DNA from: Haemophilus pittmaniae
GTDB lineage: Bacteria; Pseudomonadota; Gammaproteobacteria; Enterobacterales; Pasteurellaceae
Length of the DNA stretch: 64,000 nt
Assembly: GCF_900186995.1 (NCBI RefSeq)
Contig: NZ_LT906463.1
Location: forward strand, 1 to 64,000
Direction: 5' to 3'
Shown here: piece after piece, positions 48,221 to 58,118 of the stretch
How the letters are laid out: each line of letters starts with the position of its first letter
How positions within the stretch are numbered: position 1 is the first letter of the stretch
Made by a program: the position numbers and the translations under genes
Notes under the pieces: model-generated
What the model saw: the letters and a program-made list of their open reading frames with translations, nothing else
The model's database searches: none
What the model was told of the DNA's origin: nothing

Positions 48221-50287
48221 ATGACAACCCAAAACTTCCTAGTAGAAATCGGCACAGAAGAGCTGCCACCAAAAGCTCTCAAAACATTAGCAACCTCTTT
48301 TGCGGATAACGTTGAAGCGGAATTGAACCAAGCAGGTTTAACCTTCGATAAAATCGAATGGTTTGCGGCACCGCGTCGTTTGGCGGTGAAAGTATTGAAC
48401 TTAGCCACACAACAGCCAAGCAAAGAAATCGAAAAACGTGGGCCGGCAGTGTCTGCTGCCTTTGATGCGGAAGGTAAACCAACAAAAGCGGCTGAAGGCT
48501 GGGCGCGTGGTTGTGGCATTACCGTTGACCAAGCAGAACGCATTGCGACTGATAAAGGTGAATGGCTCGTTCATCGTGCGAAAATTGAAGGTCAACCGAC
48601 TAAAAACTTGCTTAACGGCATTGTGGCAAATGCGTTGGCGAAATTGCCAATTCCAAAACCAATGCGTTGGGCAGACAAAACCGTGCAATTTATCCGTCCG
48701 GTTCATACTGTGACTATGTTGTTAGGTGATGAGTTAATCGAAGGCGAAATTTTAGGTGTGGCAAGCGCACGCACTATTCGCGGTCACCGTTTCTTAGGCG
48801 AGAAAGAATTTGAAATTCAACATGCTGACCAATATCCGCAATTATTACGTGAAAAAGGTTCTGTAGTCGCAGATTTCAACGAACGTAAAGCAGAAATTTT
48901 GGCAAAATCTCAAGCAAAAGCGACCGCACTTGGCGGCGTGGCTGACATTGAAGAAAGCTTGCTTGAAGAAGTGACTTCGTTGGTGGAATATCCAAACGTT
49001 TTAGCGGCAAAATTTGAAGAACGCTTCTTAGCGGTGCCTTCGGAAGCCTTGGTTTACACCATGAAAGGCGATCAAAAATATTTCCCGATTTATGACAAAG
49101 ACGGCAAATTATTACCTCACTTTATTTTTGTCTCAAACATCAACCCAGAAGATCCCACCGCGATTATCGAAGGGAACGAAAAAGTGGTTCGCCCTCGTTT
49201 AACCGATGCGGAATTCTTCTTCAAAACGGACTTAAAACAAAAACTGGTTGATCGTTTACCACGCTTAGAAACCGTATTGTTCCAACAACAACTCGGTACA
49301 TTGAAAGACAAAACTGACCGTATTGAACAACTTGCAGGCGAAATTGCAAAACAAATCGGTGCAAACGAAGCGAAAGCAAAACGTGCCGGCTTACTGTCAA
49401 AATGTGACTTGATGACCAACATGGTATTTGAATTCACCGATACCCAAGGCGTGATGGGCATGCACTATGCTCGTCATGATGGTGAAGACGAAGAAGTCGC
49501 AGTGGCATTAAATGAACAATATATGCCTCGCTTTGCCGGTGATGAATTACCAAAATCACTCGTTGCAAGTGCGGTTGCTTTAGCGGATAAATTTGACACT
49601 TTAACGGGTATCTTCGGCATCGGGCAAGCACCAAAAGGTAGCGCAGACCCATTTGCATTGCGTCGTGCGGCATTAGGTGCATTACGTATTATCGTAGAGA
49701 AAAACTTACCACTGGATTTAGAAGATTTAGTGAAAAAATCAGCCGCACTTTTCGGTGATAAACTAACGAATAAAAATGTGGTTGCTGATGTCGTGGACTT
49801 TATGCTTGGTCGTTTCCGTGCATGGTATCAAGATGAAGGCATTGCGGTGGATGTTATTCAAGCTGTATTGGCGCGTCGTCCAACTCGCCCAGCTGACTTT
49901 GATGCGCGTGTGCGTGCGGTTTCACACTTCCGTACTTTAGATTCAGCGGAAGCGTTAGCGGCAGCAAACAAACGTGTAAGCAATATCTTAGCCAAAGCGG
50001 ATGCTGCAATTGGCGAGATCAATTTGACCGCTTGCGTAGAGCCAGCAGAAAAAGCCCTTGCTGAAGCGGTACTTGCATTACGTACTGAAGTACAACCACT
50101 TATCGCAAAAGGCGATTACACGGCAGTATTAGATAAATTAGCGAACTTACGTGCACCGGTAGACAGCTTCTTTGATAACGTAATGGTAAATGCTGAAGAT
50201 CCGGCATTACGCCAAAACCGCTTAGCGATTTTAAACACGTTACAAGACTTGTTCTTACAAGTGGCGGATATTTCGGTATTGCAATAA
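48221..50287 (+). CDS. glyS: glycyl-tRNA synthetase beta subunit
   Basis: This is the tRNA-binding beta chain of glycyl-tRNA synthetase. The 688-residue product (E. coli 689) starts [19 protein letters not shown] and contains [16 protein letters not shown] in the HD-like region. It is complete. The gene must have its own promoter, since a palindrome array separates it from the genes upstream. An uptake sequence lies at 49567. Confidence 0.97.
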   Translation: MTTQNFLVEIGTEELPPKALKTLATSFADNVEAELNQAGLTFDKIEWFAAPRRLAVKVLNLATQQPSKEIEKRGPAVSAAFDAEGKPTKAAEGWARGCGITVDQAERIATDKGEWLVHRAKIEGQPTKNLLNGIVANALAKLPIPKPMRWADKTVQFIRPVHTVTMLLGDELIEGEILGVASARTIRGHRFLGEKEFEIQHADQYPQLLREKGSVVADFNERKAEILAKSQAKATALGGVADIEESLLEEVTSLVEYPNVLAAKFEERFLAVPSEALVYTMKGDQKYFPIYDKDGKLLPHFIFVSNINPEDPTAIIEGNEKVVRPRLTDAEFFFKTDLKQKLVDRLPRLETVLFQQQLGTLKDKTDRIEQLAGEIAKQIGANEAKAKRAGLLSKCDLMTNMVFEFTDTQGVMGMHYARHDGEDEEVAVALNEQYMPRFAGDELPKSLVASAVALADKFDTLTGIFGIGQAPKGSADPFALRRAALGALRIIVEKNLPLDLEDLVKKSAALFGDKLTNKNVVADVVDFMLGRFRAWYQDEGIAVDVIQAVLARRPTRPADFDARVRAVSHFRTLDSAEALAAANKRVSNILAKADAAIGEINLTACVEPAEKALAEAVLALRTEVQPLIAKGDYTAVLDKLANLRAPVDSFFDNVMVNAEDPALRQNRLAILNTLQDLFLQVADISVLQ
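49567..49575 (+). other. Hin-type uptake signal sequence
   Basis: AAGTGCGGT inside glyS. Confidence 0.7.
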
Positions 50288-50365
50288 TTCGTCGGTGATT
50301 TTTCCAACGACTAAATTCGCTTATCTAGACTTTGCGGGATTATTTCCCTATAATTCCGCTACTTT

Positions 50366-50442
50366 CCCCCCTTAGCTCAGTCGGTTAGAGCAGGCGACTC
50401 ATAATCGCTTGGTCGCTGGTTCAAGTCCGGCAGGGGGGACCA
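50366..50442 (+). tRNA. ileX: tRNA-Ile2 (anticodon CAU, lysidine type)
   Basis: The 77-base tRNA has acceptor CCCCCCT/AGGGGGG, an encoded ACCA, D-arm GCTC/GAGC and T-arm CTGGTTCAAGTCCGG. The anticodon loop CTCATAA gives CAU. The body (GCAGGCGACTCATAATCGCT) matches the E. coli minor isoleucine tRNA, not initiator or elongator Met, so C34 should be modified to lysidine by TilS and read AUA. Confidence 0.9.
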
Positions 50443-50448
50443 ATTTTG

Positions 50449-50474
50449 AAGATCGCATTATGTGATCTTTTTTT
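50449..50474 (+). terminator. intrinsic terminator after tRNA-Ile2
   Basis: AAGATCGCA/TGTGATCTT forms a stem with a G-T pair, and a seven-T run follows (50468-50474). Confidence 0.85.
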
Positions 50475-50501
50475 ATATCTAAAATATTTGAGGAGTTAGC
50501 T

Positions 50502-52334
50502 ATGGCAGCAGAAGGTGCAGGGGATCTCATTCGGGTCGTCGCCTTATTAGGTGCGGCAGTTATTGCCGTCCCCCTATTTAAACGTTTAGGACTAGGTTCG
50601 GTGTTAGGCTATTTAGCTGCAGGTTTAATCATTGGGCCATTTGGATTACATATCATCAATGACCCACAAGCTATTATTCATTTAGCCGAATTTGGAGTTG
50701 TGATGTTCCTATTCATCATTGGGCTGGAAATGAAACCCTCTCATTTATGGGGACTACGCCGACAAATCTTTGGCCTAGGTAGTCTACAAGTCATCATTTG
50801 TGCGGTACTGATGACGGTTGTTTCGGTGCAATTTGGTTTATCTTGGGAAACCGCCTTTGTCTGCTCGTCCGGTTTCGTATTAACCTCAACAGCAATAGTG
50901 ATGCAGGTATTAGGCGAACGCAAAGAACTCTCCACGAAGCGAGGGCAAAAAATCGTTTCAATTTTATTATTCGAAGATTTACTGATTGTTCCATTACTTG
51001 CGGTTATCGCCTTTCTTTCACCATTAGAAAGCCAATCCAGCATGACATGGTGGCAATCCTCTCTGATTGCTATCGTAGCTCTGGCGATCTTAGTCTTTAT
51101 TGGCTGCTTTATTTTAAATCCGATATTTAGAATTCTGGCTAACTCCAACGCTCGAGAAGTAATGACTGCCGCAGCATTATTTGTTGTGTTAGGCGCAGCT
51201 TTATTAATGGAAGAAACCGGATTATCCATGGCATTAGGAGCCTTCGTAGCGGGAGTTATGCTCTCTGAATCCTCATTTCGCCACCAATTAGAAGCGGATA
51301 TTGAACCGTTCCGCGGGTTATTGCTTGGGCTCTTTTTCCTTGGGGTTGGAATGGCTCTCGATCTCAATGTTGTTGCTGAGAACTGGTTACTCATCGGCAT
51401 TGGCGTTGTAGTGCTTATGTTAACTAAGGCGCTATGTATCTATTTCGTTGCCCGCATGGCTAAAAGTACCCATGAAACAGCAATTGAACGTGCTTTATTA
51501 ATGGCTCAAGGTGGTGAATTTGCCTTCGTTCTTTTTTCTTCTGCTAATGCATTGGGCGTCATTGATGCTACCGTGAATGCGAATATGACGGCCATTGTGG
51601 TACTTTCTATGGTATTAACCCCCATCGTCCTTATCGCTTATGAGCGTCTGAAGCCATATAAGCAAAGCTTGGAAATCCAAGCTGATGAGATTGATGAACA
51701 ACACCCTATTCTGGTGGTCGGCATGGGACGCTTCGGGCAAATCGTTAACGATGTCTTACGCTTAAGCGGTTATGCCACCACAATAGTGGATGTAGATCCA
51801 CAAATGATTAAAGGCTTTAATGAATATGGCATTAAATCCTATTTTGGTGATGCCTCCCGCCCTGAATTTTTACTCGCGGCTGGACTAGAAAATGCCGATT
51901 TGCTGGTTGTGGCCATTGATAATCCGGCACAGGCGCATCAAATCGTACATTTTGCCCGAGAAATCAATCCGCATATAAAAATCATTGCGCGGGCTTTTGA
52001 TCGTTTTGATACCTTTGCATTGCATCAAGCCGGTGCCGATGACGTTATTCGGGAAACCTTCGATTCCGCGGTACGTGCAGGCAAACGCGCGCTCATTCAC
52101 TTAGGTATGGAATCGCAAACAGCAAAAGCCATCAGCCAATATTATTTTGAAGCAGACCGCCATGAAGTAGCTTTGATGGCTCAAGTCTACGATCCTGATA
52201 AAGGAATATTTAAAAACCCGGCGATGGTGGACATTGCCCGCGAATGCGATCAAAAAATGGCTTTAGAAATTCAAGAGATTATCGAACGATTCAAAGATAC
52301 GGAAAACGAAATTGAATCAGATGATGAAGCATAA
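50502..52334 (+). CDS. kefC: KefB/KefC family potassium-proton antiporter
   Basis: The 610-residue protein has a CPA2-type membrane domain of about 12 helices (residues 5-375; ALGAFVAGVMLSES and QGGEFAFVLFSS are typical). A cytosolic RCK/TrkA-N domain follows with the nucleotide-binding VVGMGRFGQIVNDVL near 405-420. In E. coli such proteins release K+ when glutathione adducts bind the RCK domain. No ancillary kefF/kefG gene is adjacent. Confidence 0.92.
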   Translation: MAAEGAGDLIRVVALLGAAVIAVPLFKRLGLGSVLGYLAAGLIIGPFGLHIINDPQAIIHLAEFGVVMFLFIIGLEMKPSHLWGLRRQIFGLGSLQVIICAVLMTVVSVQFGLSWETAFVCSSGFVLTSTAIVMQVLGERKELSTKRGQKIVSILLFEDLLIVPLLAVIAFLSPLESQSSMTWWQSSLIAIVALAILVFIGCFILNPIFRILANSNAREVMTAAALFVVLGAALLMEETGLSMALGAFVAGVMLSESSFRHQLEADIEPFRGLLLGLFFLGVGMALDLNVVAENWLLIGIGVVVLMLTKALCIYFVARMAKSTHETAIERALLMAQGGEFAFVLFSSANALGVIDATVNANMTAIVVLSMVLTPIVLIAYERLKPYKQSLEIQADEIDEQHPILVVGMGRFGQIVNDVLRLSGYATTIVDVDPQMIKGFNEYGIKSYFGDASRPEFLLAAGLENADLLVVAIDNPAQAHQIVHFAREINPHIKIIARAFDRFDTFALHQAGADDVIRETFDSAVRAGKRALIHLGMESQTAKAISQYYFEADRHEVALMAQVYDPDKGIFKNPAMVDIARECDQKMALEIQEIIERFKDTENEIESDDEA

Positions 52335-52352
52335 TCCATCGACAAATAAATA

Positions 52353-52384
52353 CGGCGCAAATGAACTTGCGCCGCATTTTTACT
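52353..52384 (+). terminator. intrinsic terminator of kefC
   Basis: The stem CGGCGCAA/TTGCGCCG (52353-52360 and 52367-52374) has a 6-base loop and is followed by CATTTTT. Confidence 0.85.
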
Positions 52385-52390
52385 TTATCT

Positions 52391-52452
52391 CTAATAAAAT
52401 CAATGACTTAGCATCTATTTTAGAGAAAACTTTGAAAACCGCAATAGCGTTT
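52391..52452 (+). repeat. IHF-site intergenic repeat, copy 12
   Basis: CTAA and TTAG flank the IHF match AATCAATGACTTA. TTTTAGAGAAAACTTT follows, and the end is AATAGCGTTT. Its last base is also the last base of the stop codon of the transporter gene on the other strand. Confidence 0.82.
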
Positions 52453-53834
52453 TAATTCAACCAGAATAGATAGCCAATAGTGGCAATCACAAAGATACAC
52501 ACTAAGTTAAGCACAAAACCCGCTCGAATCATTTCCGATTGCTTAATTTGTCCCGTACCAAACACCACGGCATTTGGCGGTGTAGCTACCGGCAACATGA
52601 AGGCACAGGATGCTCCTAAACCGATAATTAACGCTAAACCAACTTCCGGCATTCCCAAGGATTGAGCAATGGAAATAAAGATTGGCACCAATAACGCAGC
52701 AGCAGCAGTATTGGAAGTCACTTCAGTTAAGAAAATAATGAAGGCAGCGACCAATAAGCCAATGAGATAGAAATGTTGTCCTTCTACCAAGAACACAATG
52801 CCGTTAGCTAAAATATTGCTAGCACCAGAATCTTTTAAAACGGCACTAAGGGTCAGGCCACCGCCAAATAGCATTAACACGCCCCATTCAGTGTTTTCTT
52901 GAATTTGTTTCCAACTGGCAATGCCGGTGGCACAAATCACAATTGCAGCCGCCAAGGCTACAACGCTGTCGAAGCTACCGATATTTTTTGATAAACCTAA
53001 GAAACCGGAAATCAATGGGTTGAGCTGACTACTAAAAATCCAGCAGAATGCAATAACCACAAACAGCGCTAATGTCAGAATGCGTTTACCATTCAACTCA
53101 ATTTTTTCAAATGTTTGTTCGAAACGAATATTTAATTTTGGTTTAAATACCAAAAATAATGTTCCTAACATCAACGGCATTAAAATAATCATTACCGGTA
53201 AGCCATACCATAACCAATCAGAGAAGGTTAAATGTAAGTTACTCGCAACGATTGCATTCGGTGGGCTTCCCACTAAGGTCCCCATACCACCGATACTGGC
53301 ACTATAGGCGATACCGAGCAACACGAAAATGTAAGTATTGTGCTCTTTTTCCTTATCCATTTGGCTTAATATCCCCATCGCCAATGGCAACATCATGGCT
53401 GCGGTGGCCGTATTACTCATCCACATCGATAAGAAGGCCGTGATACTAAAAAGATATAACACCGCACGCAGTAAGTTGCCTCGTGCCAATGCCATAATCT
53501 TGTTAGCGATCATTTTATCGAGCTTTTGAATATGCAATGCGGTCGCTAATGCAAAGCCACCAAAGAAGAGGAAAATCGTCGGATCAGAAAATGCCGCTAG
53601 CGCCTGCTTCGTTGTAACCAAGCCTAATAGGATCGCAATTAGCGGAACTAATAACGCGGTGACCGTAACGTGCAACGCCTCGGTTAACCAAAGTACGGCA
53701 ATAAATGCCAACAATGCCAGTCCAGCGTTTTCTTTTGGATTAAAAGGTAAAAATTTTAACAAAAGAAAAAACAGAACAATAGCGCCGATAAAAATAGGCC
53801 CATTTTTGTAGCCTTTCAATAAATTAGCATCCAT
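52452..53834 (-). CDS. DASS family sodium-dicarboxylate symporter
   Basis: The 460-residue inner-membrane protein belongs to the divalent anion:Na+ symporter family (INDY/SdcS/CitT relatives). It has about 11 helices and the two SNT substrate motifs (MSNTATAAMMLP and TSNTAAAALLVP) plus SPPNAIVAS and ATPPNAVVFGTG. C4-dicarboxylates such as succinate are the likely substrates; this is inferred from the family. The frame extends to 53942, but the ATG at 53834 (MDANLLKGYK) with GGAGG upstream is the real start. Confidence 0.88.
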   Translation of the reverse strand: MDANLLKGYKNGPIFIGAIVLFFLLLKFLPFNPKENAGLALLAFIAVLWLTEALHVTVTALLVPLIAILLGLVTTKQALAAFSDPTIFLFFGGFALATALHIQKLDKMIANKIMALARGNLLRAVLYLFSITAFLSMWMSNTATAAMMLPLAMGILSQMDKEKEHNTYIFVLLGIAYSASIGGMGTLVGSPPNAIVASNLHLTFSDWLWYGLPVMIILMPLMLGTLFLVFKPKLNIRFEQTFEKIELNGKRILTLALFVVIAFCWIFSSQLNPLISGFLGLSKNIGSFDSVVALAAAIVICATGIASWKQIQENTEWGVLMLFGGGLTLSAVLKDSGASNILANGIVFLVEGQHFYLIGLLVAAFIIFLTEVTSNTAAAALLVPIFISIAQSLGMPEVGLALIIGLGASCAFMLPVATPPNAVVFGTGQIKQSEMIRAGFVLNLVCIFVIATIGYLFWLN

Positions 53835-53940
53835 AAGATTCCTCCAACTAAAGCAACAATAGTGTTTAGATGTTAAAGGAATGTTACGTTCTTGCAATGA
53901 GCAATCTTTAAAAGTGTGACAGAGTGCAAAAAATTGGAAC

Positions 53941-53967
53941 AAAAAAAGTGCGGCTATTTAGCCGCAC
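53941..53967 (-). terminator. intrinsic terminator of rraA
   Basis: On the minus strand GTGCGGCT/AGCCGCAC is followed by seven Ts. The stem contains all but the last base of an uptake sequence. Confidence 0.9.
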
Positions 53968-53981
53968 CCTATTTTGTTCAT

Positions 53982-54482
53982 TTATTGCCAATCGAAATTT
54001 TCTAAATCCAATGGCTCTTGAGAAAGGATAATTCCCGTTAAATCGGCATATATATAATCTTCGGGAAAGAAAGTCACTCCGCCAAAATTCACCGGAAGAT
54101 CACTCTCACCTAAATTATTTTCATCACCGCCCACTGGAATTGGAGCAAGGGCATGAATACCAATATCAATATTTTCTAATTGTTGTAATTGACGAACAGC
54201 TCCGTAAACGATAATGCCTTCCCAACGATTATCTGCAGCTAATTGTGCTAACTCTGCATCAATTAACGCTCGACGCACAGCCCCACCACCATCTACAACC
54301 AACACTCGACCTTCACCGTCTTCTTCCAAAATTTCAGCAATCAAACCTACGTTTTCAAAACATTTTACGGTAGTAATTTTACCGAAAAAGCTGCTCACGC
54401 CACCGAAACTGGAAAAAATTGGTTCCACCACATCAACCTGATCGGCATAAAAATCGCAAAGTTCTGAAGTATCGATATACAT
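53982..54482 (-). CDS. rraA: RNase E activity regulator RraA
   Basis: RraA is a ring-forming protein that binds RNase E and inhibits mRNA decay. The 166-residue product shows the family features [33 protein letters not shown] and [18 protein letters not shown] Met two codons further upstream (54488) is possible; the ATG at 54482 matches the E. coli start. menA lies upstream in the same direction with a gap of about 40 bases, the same neighbourhood as in E. coli (menA-rraA). Confidence 0.95.
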   Translation of the reverse strand: MYIDTSELCDFYADQVDVVEPIFSSFGGVSSFFGKITTVKCFENVGLIAEILEEDGEGRVLVVDGGGAVRRALIDAELAQLAADNRWEGIIVYGAVRQLQQLENIDIGIHALAPIPVGGDENNLGESDLPVNFGGVTFFPEDYIYADLTGIILSQEPLDLENFDWQ

Positions 54483-54525
54483 AACCATTCCCTAATAATT
54501 GAAACTCGTTCTAGTATAGGAGGAT

Positions 54526-55437
54526 TTAGCCAATAAGCAACCCTAAACTAAAAAGCACATTGATAATTAATGAAATCATCGACATTTGCGCCAACATCGG
54601 GCGTAATGCCATGGGTTCCGGATGGCTCAATACAAAAAAGCCATGTTTAAACAACAACGGTATACCGAGCAAAAATAAATAATGCCACGGACTAGTTGAA
54701 TAAAGTGCGGTAAATAGCAAATAGCAGAGAGCCGCAGCACTTAATAAAATACTATGATAGACCCGTCCGGCATGTGGCCCTAAACGTACGGCCAAGGTAA
54801 TCTTGCCCACTTTTGCATCCTGCTCAATATCACGCAGGTTATTAATATTTAGCACCGCGGTGGCCAACAATCCCGATCCCAAGGCAGGTAAAAAGACCCA
54901 CCAATGCAAATTATGTGCTTGCAAATAATAGGTACCACCTACGCCAAGTAAACCAAAAAATAGCAATACCGATAAATCACCCAAGCCCATATAACCATAA
55001 GGTTTTGCACCAACTGTATAGGTAATCGCTGCCACAATGGCCAAAATCCCCAATAAGGCAAATGCTAACAAATCGGCCAATCCTTGGTAAGCCAATCCAA
55101 TCAGTGCAGCACCGCTGACAAAAGCGGCTAAGGCCACTAGAATGAGCCCCCATTTTAATTCCTGAGCGGAAATAGCGCCTTGCTGAATACCGCGCAACGG
55201 GCCGATCCGTTCCTTTGTATCGGAACCTTTTTGATGATCGCCATAATCATTGGCAAAATTAGATAAAATCTGCAATAAAATCGTGGTCAATAAACACAGC
55301 CCCATAACGCCGACACTAAATTCTCCGGGCGCGGCCCAATATGCTAATGCCGAACCGGTAAAAATCGAAGCCAAAGCTAAGGGTAAGGTTTTAGGGCGGG
55401 CGGTTTGCCACCACATGTGCAATTTTTGATTGGTCAT
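54526..55437 (-). CDS. menA: 1,4-dihydroxy-2-naphthoate polyprenyltransferase
   Basis: MenA attaches the isoprenoid tail to DHNA to make demethylmenaquinone. The 303-residue membrane protein of the UbiA superfamily has both Asp-rich motifs: [14 protein letters not shown] and [10 protein letters not shown]. It supplies the quinone used by the nrf pathway in this organism. It is followed by rraA. An uptake sequence lies at 54703. Confidence 0.95.
   Translation of the reverse strand: MTNQKLHMWWQTARPKTLPLALASIFTGSALAYWAAPGEFSVGVMGLCLLTTILLQILSNFANDYGDHQKGSDTKERIGPLRGIQQGAISAQELKWGLILVALAAFVSGAALIGLAYQGLADLLAFALLGILAIVAAITYTVGAKPYGYMGLGDLSVLLFFGLLGVGGTYYLQAHNLHWWVFLPALGSGLLATAVLNINNLRDIEQDAKVGKITLAVRLGPHAGRVYHSILLSAAALCYLLFTALYSTSPWHYLFLLGIPLLFKHGFFVLSHPEPMALRPMLAQMSMISLIINVLFSLGLLIG
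54703..54711 (+). other. Hin-type uptake signal sequence
   Basis: AAGTGCGGT inside menA, antisense to the gene. Confidence 0.7.
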
Positions 55438-55488
55438 TTTCTTTCTGCTTTTGTTAAAATAAGCGCGTATTCTACACGAAAAAGCACA

Positions 55489-56217
55489 ATGATGAACGAT
55501 TTACCCCTTTCTCTTTCCCCTATTGCCCGCATTCACACACCCTATCGGGAAAAATTTTCGGTTCCCCGACAAGCTAATTTAGTTGAAGATGGTTGCGGTA
55601 TTATCGAATTACTCCCGCCTTATAACGTACCGGAAGCAGTGCGTGGACTAGAACAATTTAGCCATTTATGGTTGATCTTCCAATTTGATCGCATCGAAAC
55701 CGGTAAATGGTCACCGACCGTACGTCCACCCCGTTTAGGCGGTAATCAACGGGTTGGCGTTTTTGCCAGTCGGGCCACCCACCGACCAAATCCATTAGGC
55801 CTATCTAAAGTTGCACTAAAGAGTATCGAATGCAAACAAGGCAAAGTATTACTGCATCTTGGGCCGGTGGATTTAGTCGATGGCACTCCGATTTTTGATA
55901 TTAAACCTTATTTAACCTATGCCGATTGCGAACCCGACGCCCAATGTGGATTTGCTCAAGATAAACCCAATGCTCCCTTGAACGTGGAATTTAGTGAGCG
56001 CGCATTATCCCAACTTGCCCGCCTACAAACACAGGAACCGCATCTGATGCGCTTTATCCGAGATGTATTGGCACAGGATCCGCGCCCAGCCTATCAACAT
56101 GGCAAACAGGATGAGCGGGAATACGGTATTTGGTTGGGCGCATGGAATATCAAATGGCGCCTCAAAACAGGGGAAACCACAGAGGCCGAAGTGCTCTATT
56201 TAGAGGAACGAAGATAA
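55489..56217 (+). CDS. trmO: tRNA (t6A37)-N6-methyltransferase TrmO
   Basis: TrmO (TsaA, YaeB) methylates t6A at position 37 of threonine tRNAs. The 242-residue protein has the family core [19 protein letters not shown] and [11 protein letters not shown]. The frame is open from 55405, inside menA's start region, but the ATGATG at 55489/55492 fits the family N-terminus. It is divergent from menA. An IHF-site repeat follows its stop and supplies one arm of its terminator. Confidence 0.92.
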   Translation: MMNDLPLSLSPIARIHTPYREKFSVPRQANLVEDGCGIIELLPPYNVPEAVRGLEQFSHLWLIFQFDRIETGKWSPTVRPPRLGGNQRVGVFASRATHRPNPLGLSKVALKSIECKQGKVLLHLGPVDLVDGTPIFDIKPYLTYADCEPDAQCGFAQDKPNAPLNVEFSERALSQLARLQTQEPHLMRFIRDVLAQDPRPAYQHGKQDEREYGIWLGAWNIKWRLKTGETTEAEVLYLEERR

Positions 56218-56235
56218 TTAAATGCATTTTTAAAC

Positions 56236-56302
56236 CACCTCTAATAAAATCAATAACTTAGAGGTGATTTTAACAAAAACTTGCTATTTCAAGGGGGCGT
56301 TT
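56236..56302 (+). repeat. IHF-site intergenic repeat, copy 13
   Basis: This copy has the best stem of the family: perfect 9-bp arms CACCTCTAA/TTAGAGGTG around the IHF match AATCAATAACTTA. It ends in GGGGCGTTT, whose last bases are also part of the next terminator stem. Confidence 0.9.
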
Positions 56303-56338
56303 GTTAAGCCTAAAAAGAGGCCAACAAACGCTTTTTTA
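56297..56338 (+). terminator. intrinsic terminator of trmO, built partly from the repeat
   Basis: GCGTTTGTT (56297-56305) pairs with AACAAACGC (56323-56331). There is an inner GCCT/AGGC stem, and six Ts follow. The left arm begins inside the repeat's terminal box. Confidence 0.85.
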
Positions 56339-57391
56339 TTCAGATTCATCCGGTAAAGCGTTCAGCACAGCTTTTACCAAGGTCGCCAATGGGATCGCGA
56401 AGAACACGCCCCAAAAACCCCATAGCCCACCGAAGATTAATACGGAGATAATAATCGCCAACGGATGTAAATTAACGACCTCAGAGAATAAATAAGGCAC
56501 TAATAAATTGCCATCCAACAATTGACTGATTGCGAAAGCCAAAATGATGTAGCCGAAGGTTGGACTCAAACCAAATTGAAAAAGCGCCACTAAGGCGACT
56601 GGAATAGTGACCAATACCGCGCCCACATAAGGCACTAACACAGAAATACCGACAGCCACCGCCAGTAATAACGGGTAATTGAGACCGAAGAAAAGAAAAA
56701 TCAAATAAGTCACCACGCCGACAACTAAAATCTCCAGCACTTTACCGTGAATGTAATTTGAGATTTGTTGCTGCATTTCCTTCCACACTTGCGATGCCAA
56801 AGTACGGTTACGTGGTAAAAAACGACTCACACTAGTCAATAACTCGCCCTTGTCCTTAAGCATAAAGAACATCATCAAAGGTACTAAAAATGCATAAATA
56901 CCGAAGGACACCAAATTCATTAGAGAAGATAGGGATAATTTTACTGCTGACTCACCAGCGCCTAGAATCTTGGTACGAGCCGCGGAGAAAAAGGCATCGA
57001 CCATCGAATAATCAATAATTTCCGGATAATGTTCCGGCAGTTGTAACAACCATTCATTGAATAAGTTAAACATCGCCGGCAAATCACTTAACAATGAAAG
57101 CATTTGATTCCATAAGGTCGGAACCAATCCTAAAAAGACTAACAGCGCAATACTTAAAAAGCCGCCAAACACCACAATAGTAGCTAACATGCGGGGGAAT
57201 TTGAGTTTTTCGGTTAAAAAAGCTATCGGTATTTCCAATAAATAGGCCAACACAATGGCGATTAATAGAGGCGCAATAATGTCACTAAAAAAATAAATCG
57301 CTACAAAGCCAAACAACAAAATCGCCAATAATCCCATCGCCTGCGGATCGCTTAAACGACGTTGATACCAGCTTTTCAACATTTCAAACAT
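56336..57391 (-). CDS. perM: AI-2E family permease PerM
   Basis: The 351-residue membrane protein of the AI-2 exporter superfamily has seven or eight helices, the central charged cytosolic stretch, and the conserved ending [21 protein letters not shown]. coli PerM has 353 residues and lies next to the ArsC-like yfgD, as here. Its transported substrate is unknown; quorum-signal export is shown only for the relative TqsA. The frame extends to 57439, but the ATG at 57391 ([10 protein letters not shown]) is chosen because the extra residues overlap the next promoter. Confidence 0.87.
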   Translation of the reverse strand: MFEMLKSWYQRRLSDPQAMGLLAILLFGFVAIYFFSDIIAPLLIAIVLAYLLEIPIAFLTEKLKFPRMLATIVVFGGFLSIALLVFLGLVPTLWNQMLSLLSDLPAMFNLFNEWLLQLPEHYPEIIDYSMVDAFFSAARTKILGAGESAVKLSLSSLMNLVSFGIYAFLVPLMMFFMLKDKGELLTSVSRFLPRNRTLASQVWKEMQQQISNYIHGKVLEILVVGVVTYLIFLFFGLNYPLLLAVAVGISVLVPYVGAVLVTIPVALVALFQFGLSPTFGYIILAFAISQLLDGNLLVPYLFSEVVNLHPLAIIISVLIFGGLWGFWGVFFAIPLATLVKAVLNALPDESE

Positions 57392-57465
57392 AATGCTTTT
57401 CCAAGAGAAATTTGCGCCATTATAAGTTAAAATTCCCACTGATTATAGCGAACAGGAGAAATTCT

Positions 57466-57816
57466 ATGACGATTCGGATTTATCATAATCCACGTTGTTC
57501 CAAAAGCCGGGAAACCTTAGCATTATTGGAACAACAAGGCATCGAAGTACAAATCGAGACTTATCTACAAAAACACTACAGCGTTACAGAGCTACAGGCA
57601 TTAGCGGATAAATTGGGAATCACCGATATTCGAGCAATGATGCGCTGCAAAGATGAGTTATTTAAACAACTACAATTAGATCGTCCGGAAATCACCAATG
57701 CTCAGTTGTTAGCCGCCTTAAGCGAGCACTCTGCCCTATTGGAACGGCCAATTGTAGTAAATGGCGACAAAGCACGGATTGGCCGACCACCACAATGCGT
57801 GCTGGAAATTTTGTGA
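57466..57816 (+). CDS. yfgD: ArsC-family reductase, YfgD type
   Basis: The 116-residue protein has the ArsC fold with active-site Cys11 in NPRCSKSRET and the conserved RPIVVNGDKARIGRP. It resembles YfgD, which sits beside perM in E. coli; arsenate reductase activity is only inferred, and no ars operon is present. AGGAG lies 9 bases before the ATG at 57466. arfA follows in the same direction after 50 bases. Confidence 0.88.
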   Translation: MTIRIYHNPRCSKSRETLALLEQQGIEVQIETYLQKHYSVTELQALADKLGITDIRAMMRCKDELFKQLQLDRPEITNAQLLAALSEHSALLERPIVVNGDKARIGRPPQCVLEIL

Positions 57817-57866
57817 TTTATCCTTATAATGTGCGGCGTGAATTTTCACGTCGCAAGAGGTAAAAG

Positions 57867-58073
57867 ATGGCAAAAAAAACAAACGGCGCTTATCAACATC
57901 GCAAGGGTGCGATTCAAGATAATGCGATTATGGCGCTATTAAGCGATACATTATTTCGCCCGCGTATTGAGCGAAAACGGAAAGGAAAAGGCAGCTATCA
58001 GCGAAAAGCCAAACATGTGGGATATGGATTTGAAAAGCCCGATTATAAATCTTCTATTTTAGAGGCTTTATAA
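57867..58073 (+). CDS. arfA: alternative ribosome-rescue factor A
   Basis: ArfA enters stalled ribosomes on stop-less mRNAs and recruits RF2, backing up tmRNA. The 68-residue protein has the core [35 protein letters not shown] and the basic KAKHVGYG. From codon 58 onward the coding sequence is the left arm of a 12-bp hairpin, and the stop codon lies in the right arm. In other Proteobacteria such a hairpin in the arfA message leads to truncated stop-less mRNA, so the protein is made only when tmRNA is lacking. The same logic is likely here. Confidence 0.92.
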   Translation: MAKKTNGAYQHRKGAIQDNAIMALLSDTLFRPRIERKRKGKGSYQRKAKHVGYGFEKPDYKSSILEAL

Positions 58074-58086
58074 TCGGGTTTTTATT
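58038..58086 (+). terminator. hairpin across the arfA stop codon
   Basis: CCCGATTATAAA (58038-58049) pairs perfectly with TTTATAATCGGG (58067-58078) over a 17-base loop, and TTTTTATTAT follows. The stop codon TAA (58071-58073) is within the right arm. It is both an intrinsic terminator and a candidate RNase III target. Confidence 0.88.
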
Positions 58087-58118
58087 ATCAGACAAAAAAT
58101 AAAATACTAGGAGTAAAT

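Noticed and set aside
50741..51400. 219-codon open frame on the - strand
   Set aside because: Antisense to kefC membrane helices; low-complexity Asn/Thr/Lys product and no start signal.
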